A DNA stretch of 64,000 nucleotides, taken from Rhizobium rhododendri (GTDB lineage Bacteria; Pseudomonadota; Alphaproteobacteria; Rhizobiales; Rhizobiaceae). The notes beneath the pieces were generated by a model, which did no database searches, had not been told where the DNA came from, and saw only the letters and a program-made list of their open reading frames with translations. The DNA is taken from contig NZ_CP117268.1 of the NCBI RefSeq assembly GCF_007000325.2, positions 558,001 through 622,000 of the forward strand, in the 5' to 3' direction. Positions 25,450 to 34,414 of the stretch are shown one piece after another. The position numbers and the translations under genes are program-made. The number at the start of each line of letters is the position of its first letter. Within the stretch, counting starts at the first letter, position 1.

Positions 25450-27732
25450 ATGTCAACGTCCAAGTGTCCCGAACCTAACCATCGTCTTCAGAAAACTCGT
25501 CGATGGCCTGTCATGAAGGGACGGTCGTCGGACGCCCGGGCGTTCGTTGGAAGTCACACCCCATTTCTCATCTTTCACCACTTAAAGCGAGATAGTCAGT
25601 TGTTTCTCACGGCCCTCCATAAACGCTACGGGGTTGAGCCTCTGCTACAATCCGAAGCCGCTGAATGCGGGCTTGCGTGCCTGGTGATGGTGGCCGGCTT
25701 TCACGGTCATCGGATAACTTTGTCAGAACTTCGTCGCCGCCACGCTGCATCCGCAAACGGTACGACTCTGAAAACGCTCATCGCGGTCGCTGACGATCTC
25801 GGTCTGACCAGTCGGCCGCTGAAGCTGGAAATGGCAGATATCGGCAAGCTGAAGACACCCTGCATTCTCCACTGGGATATGTCGCACTACGTCGTGCTAA
25901 CGCATGCATCCGGCCGGTGGGTGGACATCCACGATCCCGCGAGCGGCCAGCGGCGGCTTTCCCTCAACGAAGCATCGAAACATTTTACCGGGATAGCGCT
26001 GGAATTCACACCGGCAACCACCTTCCGAAAACGCAAGGTGGTCGAGCGGGTGTGCCTGGCCGACCTTTGGTCCAGGAGCGCCGGCTTCATTCCGAGCCTG
26101 CTGCAGATCCTGGCGCTCTCCGCCCTGTTGCAATTCTTTGTTCTGCTGTCGCCGCTCGTCAACCAGATGATTGTCGATGAGGCAATCTCAAAGGGTGATT
26201 TCAGTCTCCTGAACGTCATAGTCATCGGCGCGGCATTGCTGCTGTTGGTTCAGAGCGCCACGACCTTGTTGCGCGGATACGTGCAGATGCATTTCAGCAC
26301 GCTTCTTACCTTTCAGATGCGCGGCAATCTGTTGCGTCATGCCATGCGCCTGCCTGTCCCGTGGTTTGAAAAACGGCGTCTCGGCGATATCCTATCGCGT
26401 TTTAATTCCCTTCAGCCGGTTCAGGATCTGCTGACAGGTGGCTTTGTGTCCGGCGCGCTGGACGGGTTAATGGCGATCATCACGCTGGTCGTGATGGTGA
26501 TCTACGCGCCCTATCTGGCAAGCATTGTGCTGGGCTCGCTGGCGCTGGTCATTTGCATACGCTTGGGGACTTTTCCGTGGCTTCGCAGCCTGACCAACGA
26601 GGGTATCCAGTACCAGGCCAAGGTGGATGGTATCCTGCTTGAAACGATCCTTGGTGCGCGGGCATTCAAGCTGTTCGGACGTGAACTGGAACGCCACGGT
26701 GTCTGGCAAAATGCCTATGCCGACAGCATCAACAACAATGTACGCGTCCAGAAAATCAGTCTTAAGGGTTCGGCAGGCTTATCCTTCCTGACGGGCGCCG
26801 AGATGCTCCTCGTCTTCTATTTCGGAGCCGGCAGCATCATCCGCGGAGAGATGACGCTCGGCATGTTGCTGGCTTTCCTTTCCTATCGGAGCCAGTTCAG
26901 CACGGCGGCGTTTTCACTCGTCGACCAGTATTTCAAATTTCGCATGATCGGCCTTCATCTAGAGCGCCTGGCCGATGTCGTGCATCAGGATCCAGAGCCC
27001 GCCCTCAATGCCGCAGCCCGGGGGGATCGTCCACTTGCCGGATCACTTCTCGTACGCAACCTCTCCTTTCGCTATGCCGAACGGGAGGCATGGGTTCTGA
27101 AGGATGTATCCCTCTCCATAGAGGCGGGGCAGTCCGTCGTCTTTGTGGGCCCTTCTGGCGGCGGCAAGTCTACCCTCTTGAAGTTGTTGATGGGCCTCTA
27201 TCCGCCGGGTGAGGGCGAGGTGTTTGTGGACGGCCTCCCGCTCGGCGTCTTCGGGATGCGGGCGTACCGAGCCAAGGTCGGTGTGGTGATGCAGGACGAC
27301 CAGCTTTTTGCGGGGACGATTGCCGACAATATCGCTTTTTTCGATCCTGAGATCGATATCGCTCGGGTCGAGGAGGTTGTCCGGCTTGTTGGCCTTCACG
27401 ACGAAATCATGTGTATGCCAATGGGCTACATGACCTTGGTGGGAGACCTCGGATCTACGCTGTCAGGTGGGCAGCAGCAGCGAGCTCTCCTGGCGCGTGC
27501 GCTGTACCGCAAGCCGTCCATATTGTTTCTCGACGAAGGGACGGCCAATCTGGATGTCCTGTCGGAGCGCCGCCTCATGCAATCGCTGAGCAAGCTCGGA
27601 ATCACCCAAGTGATGGTCGCCCATCGCCCCGGAGCCATCGAAGGTGCTGCCCGCGCCTTTGCAGTGGAAAACGGCAATATACGCGAGCTAAAGCGCGATG
27701 TGCCGGCCCACCCTTTGCAGGTGGTGCCATGA
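25450..27732 (+). CDS. peptidase-containing ABC exporter (PCAT, C39 family)
   Basis: A bacteriocin/microcin exporter that cuts the double-glycine leader and pumps the peptide out. Numbered from the first ATG: the C39 peptidase domain (about 60-190) has LLQSEAAECGLACL with Cys73, His146 in MSHYVVL and Asp162 in DIHDPASG, a full triad. Next are the transmembrane domain and the ATPase domain with Walker A GPSGGGKSTLL, signature LSGGQQQR and Walker B ILFLDEGTANLD. The true start is unsure: 25450 and 25513 are both ATG with weak ribosome sites, and the natural domain edge is near residue 55. The stop overlaps the HlyD start (ATGA). With the HlyD protein and the GG peptide it forms a complete export set apart from an outer-membrane TolC. 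Confidence 0.94.
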   Translation: MSTSKCPEPNHRLQKTRRWPVMKGRSSDARAFVGSHTPFLIFHHLKRDSQLFLTALHKRYGVEPLLQSEAAECGLACLVMVAGFHGHRITLSELRRRHAASANGTTLKTLIAVADDLGLTSRPLKLEMADIGKLKTPCILHWDMSHYVVLTHASGRWVDIHDPASGQRRLSLNEASKHFTGIALEFTPATTFRKRKVVERVCLADLWSRSAGFIPSLLQILALSALLQFFVLLSPLVNQMIVDEAISKGDFSLLNVIVIGAALLLLVQSATTLLRGYVQMHFSTLLTFQMRGNLLRHAMRLPVPWFEKRRLGDILSRFNSLQPVQDLLTGGFVSGALDGLMAIITLVVMVIYAPYLASIVLGSLALVICIRLGTFPWLRSLTNEGIQYQAKVDGILLETILGARAFKLFGRELERHGVWQNAYADSINNNVRVQKISLKGSAGLSFLTGAEMLLVFYFGAGSIIRGEMTLGMLLAFLSYRSQFSTAAFSLVDQYFKFRMIGLHLERLADVVHQDPEPALNAAARGDRPLAGSLLVRNLSFRYAEREAWVLKDVSLSIEAGQSVVFVGPSGGGKSTLLKLLMGLYPPGEGEVFVDGLPLGVFGMRAYRAKVGVVMQDDQLFAGTIADNIAFFDPEIDIARVEEVVRLVGLHDEIMCMPMGYMTLVGDLGSTLSGGQQQRALLARALYRKPSILFLDEGTANLDVLSERRLMQSLSKLGITQVMVAHRPGAIEGAARAFAVENGNIRELKRDVPAHPLQVVP

Positions 27733-28964
27733 GTACCCTGTTCCGTAGCGAAGCCACTGAACATCGTCGCCGCATTGGCGGGGAGGTGATGATCGCACAA
27801 CCGGTGAGCCATGGGGTGATGACCACCGTCCTCGGCTGCCTCGTGGTGGTCGGTGCAGCCTATCTCATGACCGGTACCTATGCGCGCAAGGAAACGGTGC
27901 AGGGCTACATAGCCCCGACTGGTGGCCTGGCACAGATCTACGCCGCCAAGGGCGGCACGGTAACCCGCGTGCTTGTCCATGAGGGAGATCTGGTCACCCA
28001 GGGCCAGCCGATGGTGGAACTGTCGCTGGAGACGACTGGCGCAGACGGCATGGTCGGTGAAAAATTGCGAATTGAGACGCAAGCGCGTATTCAGTCCATC
28101 GATACACAGATCAAGGCATCCAACACCCGCTTTGACCAGGAGGAGCGACGTCTGTCTTCCCGTGTCGAAGGGCTGGGCAGCGAACTGGCGAGCCAGGAGC
28201 AACGTCTGGAGTCTGAACGCCGGCTGCAAGCCCTGCAAACAGACGATACCGGCCACTACGCCAAGCTCCAGGTCAATGGCGGCGGGACGCGTTTTGAACT
28301 ATCGCGCCGCCAGCAGCAGATCTTTGCCCAGGAGAGCGTCATCCACGAACTCGAGCGGCAGAAGGAACAGCGGCAAGGCGATCTTGTCGATGCACGCTCG
28401 CAATTGGCCAGCCTGCCAGCGGACAGGGACGACAAGCTCGCTCAGCTACAAGGTCTTCGCAGCGAGCTCGAGCAATCCCTTGCGCAATTGAAGGTCAACC
28501 GCGCCTATGTGGTCGTCGCGCCGGTGTCCGGCCGAGTTGCGGCGCTACAGGCTCAGCCGGGGCAGACTGCCATCACGCAATCGCCTCTTGCAGCCCTCGT
28601 GCCTGCTGGCAGCAACCTCGAAGCCAATCTGCTGGTTCCGCCGCGCTCTGCTGGCCTTATCCAGCCAGGGCAGGAGGTACGGCTGAAGGTCGATGCCTTT
28701 CCATATCAACGTTTCGGGACGCTTTTGGGCCATGTCGTTCAGGTCTCCCGCGCAACCTATCGCGAGGGTGAGCTTCTGGCTCCCATCGCCCTTACAGCTC
28801 CCGTCTACCGGGTCACAGTCAGCCTCGAGCGCACCAGCATCGCCGCGTATGGCGAAGAGCGTCCGCTGACCCCCGGTACGACCCTAATCGGCGATATCGT
28901 CACAGATCGCCGACACTTCACCGACTGGATATTGGACCCTCTGATGGCCATAGGCAGCCGGTGA
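27729..28964 (+). CDS. HlyD-family adaptor of the peptide exporter
   Basis: A 411-residue periplasmic adaptor of the CvaA/HlyD type, linking the PCAT to a TolC-like channel. One N-terminal transmembrane helix (VMTTVLGCLVVVGAAYLM) follows a 30-residue cytoplasmic tail. Then come a lipoyl half (GLAQIYAAKGGTVTRVLVHEGDLV), a long coiled coil rich in Q, E, R and L, the second lipoyl half (VVVAPVSGRVAALQAQPGQ) and a barrel domain ending with TLIGDIVTDRRHFTDWILDPL. The ATG overlaps the exporter stop, so I prefer it over the longer in-frame extension, which lies inside the exporter gene. The precursor gene begins 61 bases later. Confidence 0.93.
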   Translation: MSTLFRSEATEHRRRIGGEVMIAQPVSHGVMTTVLGCLVVVGAAYLMTGTYARKETVQGYIAPTGGLAQIYAAKGGTVTRVLVHEGDLVTQGQPMVELSLETTGADGMVGEKLRIETQARIQSIDTQIKASNTRFDQEERRLSSRVEGLGSELASQEQRLESERRLQALQTDDTGHYAKLQVNGGGTRFELSRRQQQIFAQESVIHELERQKEQRQGDLVDARSQLASLPADRDDKLAQLQGLRSELEQSLAQLKVNRAYVVVAPVSGRVAALQAQPGQTAITQSPLAALVPAGSNLEANLLVPPRSAGLIQPGQEVRLKVDAFPYQRFGTLLGHVVQVSRATYREGELLAPIALTAPVYRVTVSLERTSIAAYGEERPLTPGTTLIGDIVTDRRHFTDWILDPLMAIGSR

Positions 28965-29025
28965 TGACTGAAGGAGGGGAAGGCCAGGCAGGCCACCCCC
29001 CAACCCAACCTGAAAGGAGACTAAC

Positions 29026-29265
29026 ATGAACAACATCATCGAACTCGACATCGCCCAGCTGGATCTCGTGAGCGGCGGCGCCTCCACGGTCGCTTCCACG
29101 GTCACCATCGGTGCTGATGGTGCTGTCAGCGGCAGCTACACCTTCGGTTCGAAGTCAGGCACGTTTTCGGCATCGCTGCCGGCTGAAGTCGTACAGAAGG
29201 CTGGAACATTCTCGTTCAGCAACGCATCTGGCGGCTTCAACTTCAATAGCTCGTTTGCTAGCTAA
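29026..29265 (+). CDS. double-glycine-leader precursor peptide (candidate microcin/bacteriocin)
   Basis: A 79-residue peptide with a leader ending in a double glycine: MNNIIELDIAQLDLVSGG, matching the L-x-x-x-E-L-x-x-V-x-GG pattern cut by C39 peptidases. The predicted mature part is 61 residues, starts with ASTVASTV, is rich in Gly, Ser, Ala, Thr and Phe, and has no cysteine and few charges. It ends GGFNFNSSFAS. AAGGAGA precedes the ATG at good spacing. The gene follows its exporter and adaptor in one operon and is closed by a GC hairpin. I recognise no known microcin in the mature sequence. Toxic activity is inferred from context; a signalling or adhesive peptide is possible. No immunity gene was identified. 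Confidence 0.82.
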   Translation: MNNIIELDIAQLDLVSGGASTVASTVTIGADGAVSGSYTFGSKSGTFSASLPAEVVQKAGTFSFSNASGGFNFNSSFAS

Positions 29266-29286
29266 ACGTCTCTGATCGCAATAAAT

Positions 29287-29311
29287 CCGGCAGCCGGTTC
29301 CCGGCTGCCGG
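29287..29311 (+). terminator. hairpin after the precursor peptide gene
   Basis: CCGGCAGCCGG and CCGGCTGCCGG form a perfect 11-base-pair stem with a TTC loop, 21 bases after the precursor stop. No T-run follows, so termination may need Rho or the hairpin may protect the mRNA end. Confidence 0.6.
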
Positions 29312-29477
29312 TCCATCCTGGATTGGTCGGGCTGTCGTCGCCCGGCAGGCGATTCACATGGGTTTGACAAGTGCCCAACGCGCGTCAATCCGGGTCGTAG
29401 CCACTAACTTCGAGGCCGCTTCCGACCGGCAGCATCACACTGCTGATGCCCGGCTTATGCGGGCTTCATTCCGTCAT

Positions 29478-29680
29478 ATTACCGTCGCTACGCATGAACT
29501 GCACGGTCCAGTCCCGCACGATCTGAAGGGTGACATTGCCCAGCCGCGCCGCATTCGGGCGGGTGGCTTCATCATAGATCAAGCAAGCGCCAACAGTCGA
29601 CGCGCCTGGCGGCATGATTGCTGTGACGGGCCAGACGCCGGAGACCTTCCTCGCCCAAAAATTCTCGCGGTGAAATCGCT
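29478..29680 (-). pseudogene. IS630-family transposase N-terminal relic
   Basis: The minus strand reads RLARHSNHAARR, then after a shift CLIYDEATRPNAARLGNV and TLQIVRDWTVQF, then a stop. This is the helix-turn-helix start of an IS630-family transposase, where L-A-R, A-A-R-x-G, Q-x-V-R-D-W and F are conserved. The catalytic domain is missing and the frame is broken, so only a decayed fragment remains. It lies between the peptide operon and the EmrAB pair. Confidence 0.65.
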
Positions 29681-30024
29681 CTCAGCAAACCTCCAGTCTG
29701 GAGCAGAGACTATGATCTATTGCCTTCTGGTAAGCCGAAAAGACCAATTTAGTGGGGCGCCGTACTACCGTTATGGTCACCTTTAAGCTGAATGAATTGC
29801 TTGCCGCAGATATCAACGTGAATGCCGAAAGCCCAGATCTGTCGCACCGACAAGGGCACCCAAACGCTACGCGCGCCGTCGAGAAAGCTGCAGTAATTGC
29901 AAATTGTCGGGGTCTTTTCGCTCTTGATCGAAAAAGAAACTGATGAGTTTCACAACCACCGAATGAGACTTCATATCGGGACTAAATAAAATGAATAGTA
30001 CCATTAATGCGACGGAGTGATCTC
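29681..30024. other. intergenic stretch before emrAB-type genes
   Basis: No gene recognised. A 63-codon frame at 29752-29943 is unremarkable. The promoter of the efflux pair should be here; no MarR/TetR gene adjoins it. Confidence 0.3.
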
Positions 30025-31191
30025 GTGCTAGCACAGGTAAATGCGATGCAGGTCGAAAAGGAAAACGACACTTCTCGCGAACCGCCCGGGGAAGTTTTCA
30101 AGCCGTCCAAAAACCCCGAACAGAAGCGTCGCATCAAACGCATCCTTCTGACCGTCGCCATTTTGGCAATGATCGGCGGTGGAATATGGTTCTTACGCTA
30201 TTGGACGGTCGGCCGGTTCCTGCAGTCCACGAATGACGCGTTCCTTCAGGCCGACCAGACGACAGTGTCGCCAAAGGTCCAGGGATATGTCGAACAGGTG
30301 TATGTGGTCGCCAACCAGAAGGTCGCGGTCGGCGATAGGCTTTTGAAGATCGAGCCGCGAAACTATGAGGCTAAAGTCGCCCAAGCACAAGCTGGCGTCG
30401 AGTCTTCGAAAGCGGACCTCGCCAGGGCGCAGGCCGAAGCGAAGCGGCAGATATCGTCTGTGGGACAGGCTGAGGCGCAACTCCTGTCAGTCAGGACGCA
30501 GGCGCAGTTCGCCCAGAGCCAGGTCGACCGCTATCAGTCGCTTGGCCGCGCCGGCGCGACGTCCAACGAACAGATCGCAACCTACACAAGCCAACGCGAC
30601 CAGCAGGCCGCGCAGGTCAAGGTGTCCGAGGCGTCTCTGGCGTCTGCAAAGGAGGCCATCAACACCACTGAGGCCGCCGTCAGACAGGCGGAGGCGGCTG
30701 TACGGCAATCCGAAGCGCAGCTCGCAACAGTCGAGCTTGATCTCGACGCCACCGAGATCACCGCGCCGATCGCGGGCGTCGTCGGCGACAAGTCGGTAGC
30801 CGTCGGGCAATATGTCTCCGCTGGTACGCGATTGATGACGCTCGTTCCGGTCAAAGACATCTACCTCGTTGCCAACTTCAAGGAGACGCAGGTTGAATCG
30901 ATGCGTGTCGGACAGCCTGCGAGAATCAGCGTGGACGCCATCAGCTCTGGAACCCTCGACGGCGAAGTCGAGAGCTTCTCCCCCGGAACAGGCGCACAAT
31001 TCGCGCTGATCCCGACCGAGAACGCCACAGGGAATTTCACAAAGATCGTTCAACGCATACCCGTACGCATCAAAATTGAAGCCAATGCGAACCCGCATAA
31101 TGTGCTAGTCCCCGGTCTCTCTGTCAGTGTCGAGGTGGATACCCACGGCATCACCGATGGCAAAGACAATGCAGTGGAGCTTAGCCAATGA
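30025..31191 (+). CDS. emrA: EmrA-type HlyD-family efflux adaptor
   Basis: A 388-residue inner-membrane-anchored adaptor that pairs with an MFS pump to export drugs across both membranes. The GTG at 30025 has GGAG seven bases upstream, so I prefer it to the ATG at 30007, which has none. A single transmembrane helix (ILLTVAILAMIGGGIWFL) is followed by STNDAFLQADQTTVSPKVQGYV (first lipoyl region; Asp/Ala pattern typical of EmrA), a long alanine/glutamine coiled coil, and DATEITAPIAGVVGDKSV (second lipoyl region). The stop overlaps the MFS start by ATGA. It is not the adaptor of the peptide exporter, which has its own. Confidence 0.9.
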   Translation: MLAQVNAMQVEKENDTSREPPGEVFKPSKNPEQKRRIKRILLTVAILAMIGGGIWFLRYWTVGRFLQSTNDAFLQADQTTVSPKVQGYVEQVYVVANQKVAVGDRLLKIEPRNYEAKVAQAQAGVESSKADLARAQAEAKRQISSVGQAEAQLLSVRTQAQFAQSQVDRYQSLGRAGATSNEQIATYTSQRDQQAAQVKVSEASLASAKEAINTTEAAVRQAEAAVRQSEAQLATVELDLDATEITAPIAGVVGDKSVAVGQYVSAGTRLMTLVPVKDIYLVANFKETQVESMRVGQPARISVDAISSGTLDGEVESFSPGTGAQFALIPTENATGNFTKIVQRIPVRIKIEANANPHNVLVPGLSVSVEVDTHGITDGKDNAVELSQ

Positions 31192-32750
31192 GCCCCACGA
31201 AATTGGAGGGGGGAAACAACTCGCCAAAAAAGGCGGACGCTGCGGCATGGACGGCGGTAACCGCGGGTATCGTTGGCGCCCTTATGGCGACGCTGGACGT
31301 TTCGATTACCAACTCTGCGCTGCCACAGATACAAGGGGAAATCGGAACTAGCGGATCGGAAGGCACATGGATCGTCACTGCCTATCTTGTCGCGGAGATT
31401 GTCATGATCCCGCTTTCGGGCTGGTTTACCAACCTTCTCGGCCTCCGCAGGTTTCTGCTTGTCATGACCTCACTATTCATCTGCTTTTCCATGGTCTGCG
31501 GTTTTTCGACCTCGCTTGGCATGATGGTGGCGGGACGCGCGGGCCAGGGGTTCACCGGAGGCGCGATGATACCAACAGCGATGACCATTATCGCCCAGCG
31601 GCTTCCCGCCAACCAGCAGTCTATCGGCGTTGCCCTGTTCGGAATTACCGCGATCATGGGACCGATTGCCGGACCTGTTCTTGGCGGATGGCTAACGGAA
31701 AACGCCAGCTGGCACTATGCGTTCTTCCTTAACCTCCCCGTAGGCGTCGGCCTGCTTATGCTTCTGACCCTTGGATTGCCGTCTTCAAGGACCAATCTCG
31801 AATTGCTTCTTGAAGCGGACTGGCTGGGGATCGTTGGCTTGTCGATGTTTCTAGGGTGCCTGACGGTAGTTCTTGAGGACGGACAGAGAGAAAGCTGGTT
31901 CGAGTCGTCGTTGATTGTCCTCTTGACTGGCGTCGCGCTGGGAGGTTTTTGTATGCTTGTCTTGGGCCAGCTTACTGCCGATAGGCCTGTAATCCGCCTG
32001 AGCATCCTGTTTCAAAGATCGTTTGGAAGTGTCGTCCTCATGGCGGTCGTCACGGGGGCATCGCTCTATGGAATAACCTATCTCATCCCTCAATTCCTTG
32101 CCCGTATTAGTGGATACAACGCGCTTCAATCGGGAATGGTCGTTCTTATCAGCGGCCTGCCAATGCTGGCGATCATTCCGTTCTTCCCGCTTCTGATCAG
32201 AACCCTTGACCTCAGGATCGCAATCGCATTCGGGCTGGTCTGCTATTCGGTCAGCTGTTACCTGGACACGAGCCTCACCGCAGCTACCAATGGCGGAGAC
32301 TTCGGTTTCTCGCAGCTACTGCGAGGGCTCGGGCAGACGTTCACCCTTGTCTTCCTGAACCAGGCGATGACGAGCTCCGTACCTCGCGAGCAGGCGCAGG
32401 ACGCAGCCGGAATCTACACGGCTGCCCGTAACCTAGGCGGGTCTATCGGACTGGCCGTGATAGGACTCATGCTCGACCGTCAGACTTCGGTTCATACGCA
32501 ACGTCTAATGGAGAGGGTCACCGCCAATTCAGTTATTGCTCAGGAACGCATCCACCAGTCCGGCAGCGATCCGCAGTCTGTTCAGCTCGCCATTGTGAAC
32601 ATCTTTCAGGTTATTAAGCGTGAGGCCGCCGTCATGGCATTCAACGACATGTTCTATTTTTTTGCCATCGCCCTTCTGGTCATTTTCCCCCTAGTGTTTA
32701 TCCTAAGACCAATTCAGCGCGGACCCGCCGTGGCGATGCCTCAGCATTGA
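31188..32750 (+). CDS. emrB: DHA2-family MFS drug efflux pump (EmrB/QacA type)
   Basis: A 520-residue, 14-helix proton antiporter. Helix 1 has the DHA2 sequence TLDVSITNSALPQI with the family's Asp, and helix 5 has the antiporter motif C region GPIAGPVLGGWL. The loop 2-3 motif A is degenerate (LGLRRFLL). The ATG overlaps the emrA stop, showing coupled translation. Length and topology match EmrB. The pair likely expels hydrophobic toxins; whether it helps tolerance to the neighbouring peptide is unknown. No terminator was evident directly after the stop. Confidence 0.9.
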   Translation: MSPTKLEGGNNSPKKADAAAWTAVTAGIVGALMATLDVSITNSALPQIQGEIGTSGSEGTWIVTAYLVAEIVMIPLSGWFTNLLGLRRFLLVMTSLFICFSMVCGFSTSLGMMVAGRAGQGFTGGAMIPTAMTIIAQRLPANQQSIGVALFGITAIMGPIAGPVLGGWLTENASWHYAFFLNLPVGVGLLMLLTLGLPSSRTNLELLLEADWLGIVGLSMFLGCLTVVLEDGQRESWFESSLIVLLTGVALGGFCMLVLGQLTADRPVIRLSILFQRSFGSVVLMAVVTGASLYGITYLIPQFLARISGYNALQSGMVVLISGLPMLAIIPFFPLLIRTLDLRIAIAFGLVCYSVSCYLDTSLTAATNGGDFGFSQLLRGLGQTFTLVFLNQAMTSSVPREQAQDAAGIYTAARNLGGSIGLAVIGLMLDRQTSVHTQRLMERVTANSVIAQERIHQSGSDPQSVQLAIVNIFQVIKREAAVMAFNDMFYFFAIALLVIFPLVFILRPIQRGPAVAMPQH

Positions 32751-33052
32751 ATTTATGGCCTCAGCATGCCGAGACAGGGGAAGCGAAGCGGCCTTGACCG
32801 CTAAGATCCTCGCTGCAACCCAGGTCTGTTACTTGGAAAGGGTTACGAGTGCACGAGCAAGGATGACGTCACTGAACTTGCGAAATGACGACGCTCCACG
32901 TCGATCTCGATGCGACCGTCCGCGCGGTTCGGCCGTTCCATGTTCCATGGTGCGACGACAGAGTAGCTAAACAGCGTGGGCGCCTGGGCCTCGGGTTGAA
33001 GCGACGGCACAATATGCGTCTGTACCCCGGTGAATGGCTGATGTGTATTTAG
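32751..33052. other. intergenic stretch between convergent transporter genes
   Basis: About 300 bases with no supported gene. It ends at the strong bidirectional terminator at 33053-33092. Confidence 0.4.
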
Positions 33053-33092
33053 AAAAAAAAGGGCCGCGAAACATGTGTTTCGCGGCCTTTTT
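33053..33092. terminator. bidirectional intrinsic terminator
   Basis: GGCCGCGAAAC (33062-33072) and GTTTCGCGGCC (33077-33087) form an 11-base-pair stem with a 4-base loop. Eight A lie on the left and five T on the right, so it works for the minus-strand MHS gene and also for transcripts from emrAB. Confidence 0.9.
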
Positions 33093-33109
33093 CGATGCGA
33101 TTGTTTGGA

Positions 33110-34414
33110 TCAGATCTCTTCGTTGCCTGACAGCAGGATGCAGACAAGCGTGATGAAGGCGGCGATTGCCATGTAGTAGCCGACATAGGCAAGGCCGTAG
33201 TTGCTGGCGAGCCAGGTGGCGATAAAGGGTGCCAGCGAGGCGCCGAAGATGCCGGCAAAGTTGAAGGTTATGGAGGCGCCGGTATAGCGCACGGCTACCG
33301 GGAACGGTGCTGCCAGAGCTGTGCCGATCGGGCCGTAGGTCATCCCCATCAGCGCCATGCTGACGGCTGCGAAGATGTAGATCTCGGTGAGGCCGCCGGT
33401 CAGCAGGGTCTGCAGGAAGAACGAGAAGACACCGATCGCGACCGTCGTGGCAACGAGCACGGTGCGGCGGCCAAAGCGGTCCGACAGCTTGCCGGCGATC
33501 GGGCAGAAGATGCCGAAGAACACCGAGGCGACGATCTGCACGAGAAGCGCGTCGAGGAAGCTGATCTTCAGGACCTTGACGTTGTAGGACAGCAGGTAGG
33601 CCGTGCCGATGTAAAAGAGCACGAAAGTTGCCAGCGCCACGAAGGTGCCGAGGACCAGGCTGCGCTTGTGGTTCTTCAGGATCTCGACCACGGGAACGGC
33701 AACGCGCTCCTTGCGAGCGACGGCTTCGCTGAACTCCGGGGTCTCGGTGATCGACAGACGGACCCAGAGGCCGATGCCGATCAGGACGATCGAGGCGATG
33801 AACGGCACGCGCCAGCCCCAGGTGATGAAGTCTTCCTGGGAGATGAAGTGCAGCAGCAGCCAGAAGACGGCCGACGACAGGAACAGGCCGACGGGCGCGC
33901 CCAGTTGCGGGAACATGCCGTACCAGGAGCGCTTGCCCTCCGGCGCATTCTCCGTCGCCAGCAGCACCGCGCCGCCCCACTCGCCACCGAGACCGAAGCC
34001 CTGGCCGAAGCGGCAGATGGCCAGCAGCAGAGGCGCGGCCACGCCGATCGAGGCGTAGGAGGGCAGGAAGCCGATCAGTACCGTCGAGATGCCCATGGTC
34101 ATGAGGGCTGCAACGAGCGTCACCTTGCGACCGATGCGGTCACCGTAATGGCCGAACACGATGGCGCCGATCGGACGGGCGAAGAAGGCGATGGAAAAAG
34201 TCGCGAATGATTGCAGGACGCCGGTGGTTGGATCGCTGGTCGGAAAGAACAGCGTCGGGAAAACGAGGACGGCAGCCGTCGCGTAAACGTAGAAGTCGAA
34301 GAATTCGATGGTGGTGCCGATCAGGCTTGCCAGCAGAACGCGTGACGGCGAATTCAAGGCGGCACTGTTTCGCGACGAGGGAGCCGGCGATAATGGCGAT
34401 ATCGCTTGTTTCAT
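33110..34414 (-). CDS. MFS transporter, metabolite:H+ symporter (MHS) family
   Basis: A 434-residue, 12-helix symporter for organic acids or betaines (relatives carry citrate, alpha-ketoglutarate, shikimate or proline/betaine). The MHS start sequence SLIGTTIEFFDFYVYATAA is followed by motif A GHYGDRIGRKVTLV, GFGLGGEWGGAVLLATE, and the mid-protein copy GKLSDRFGRRTVLVA. ATG at 34414 is used; a TTG four codons earlier is possible. It is monocistronic with a strong terminator 18 bases after the stop. The substrate cannot be fixed from sequence alone. Confidence 0.93.
   Translation of the reverse strand: MKQAISPLSPAPSSRNSAALNSPSRVLLASLIGTTIEFFDFYVYATAAVLVFPTLFFPTSDPTTGVLQSFATFSIAFFARPIGAIVFGHYGDRIGRKVTLVAALMTMGISTVLIGFLPSYASIGVAAPLLLAICRFGQGFGLGGEWGGAVLLATENAPEGKRSWYGMFPQLGAPVGLFLSSAVFWLLLHFISQEDFITWGWRVPFIASIVLIGIGLWVRLSITETPEFSEAVARKERVAVPVVEILKNHKRSLVLGTFVALATFVLFYIGTAYLLSYNVKVLKISFLDALLVQIVASVFFGIFCPIAGKLSDRFGRRTVLVATTVAIGVFSFFLQTLLTGGLTEIYIFAAVSMALMGMTYGPIGTALAAPFPVAVRYTGASITFNFAGIFGASLAPFIATWLASNYGLAYVGYYMAIAAFITLVCILLSGNEEI

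Noticed and set aside
32967-33980. 337-codon open frame overlapping the MHS transporter
   Set aside because: It is rich in Arg, Pro and Gly, a usual shadow composition, and crosses the intrinsic terminator; the MHS frame has all transporter motifs.
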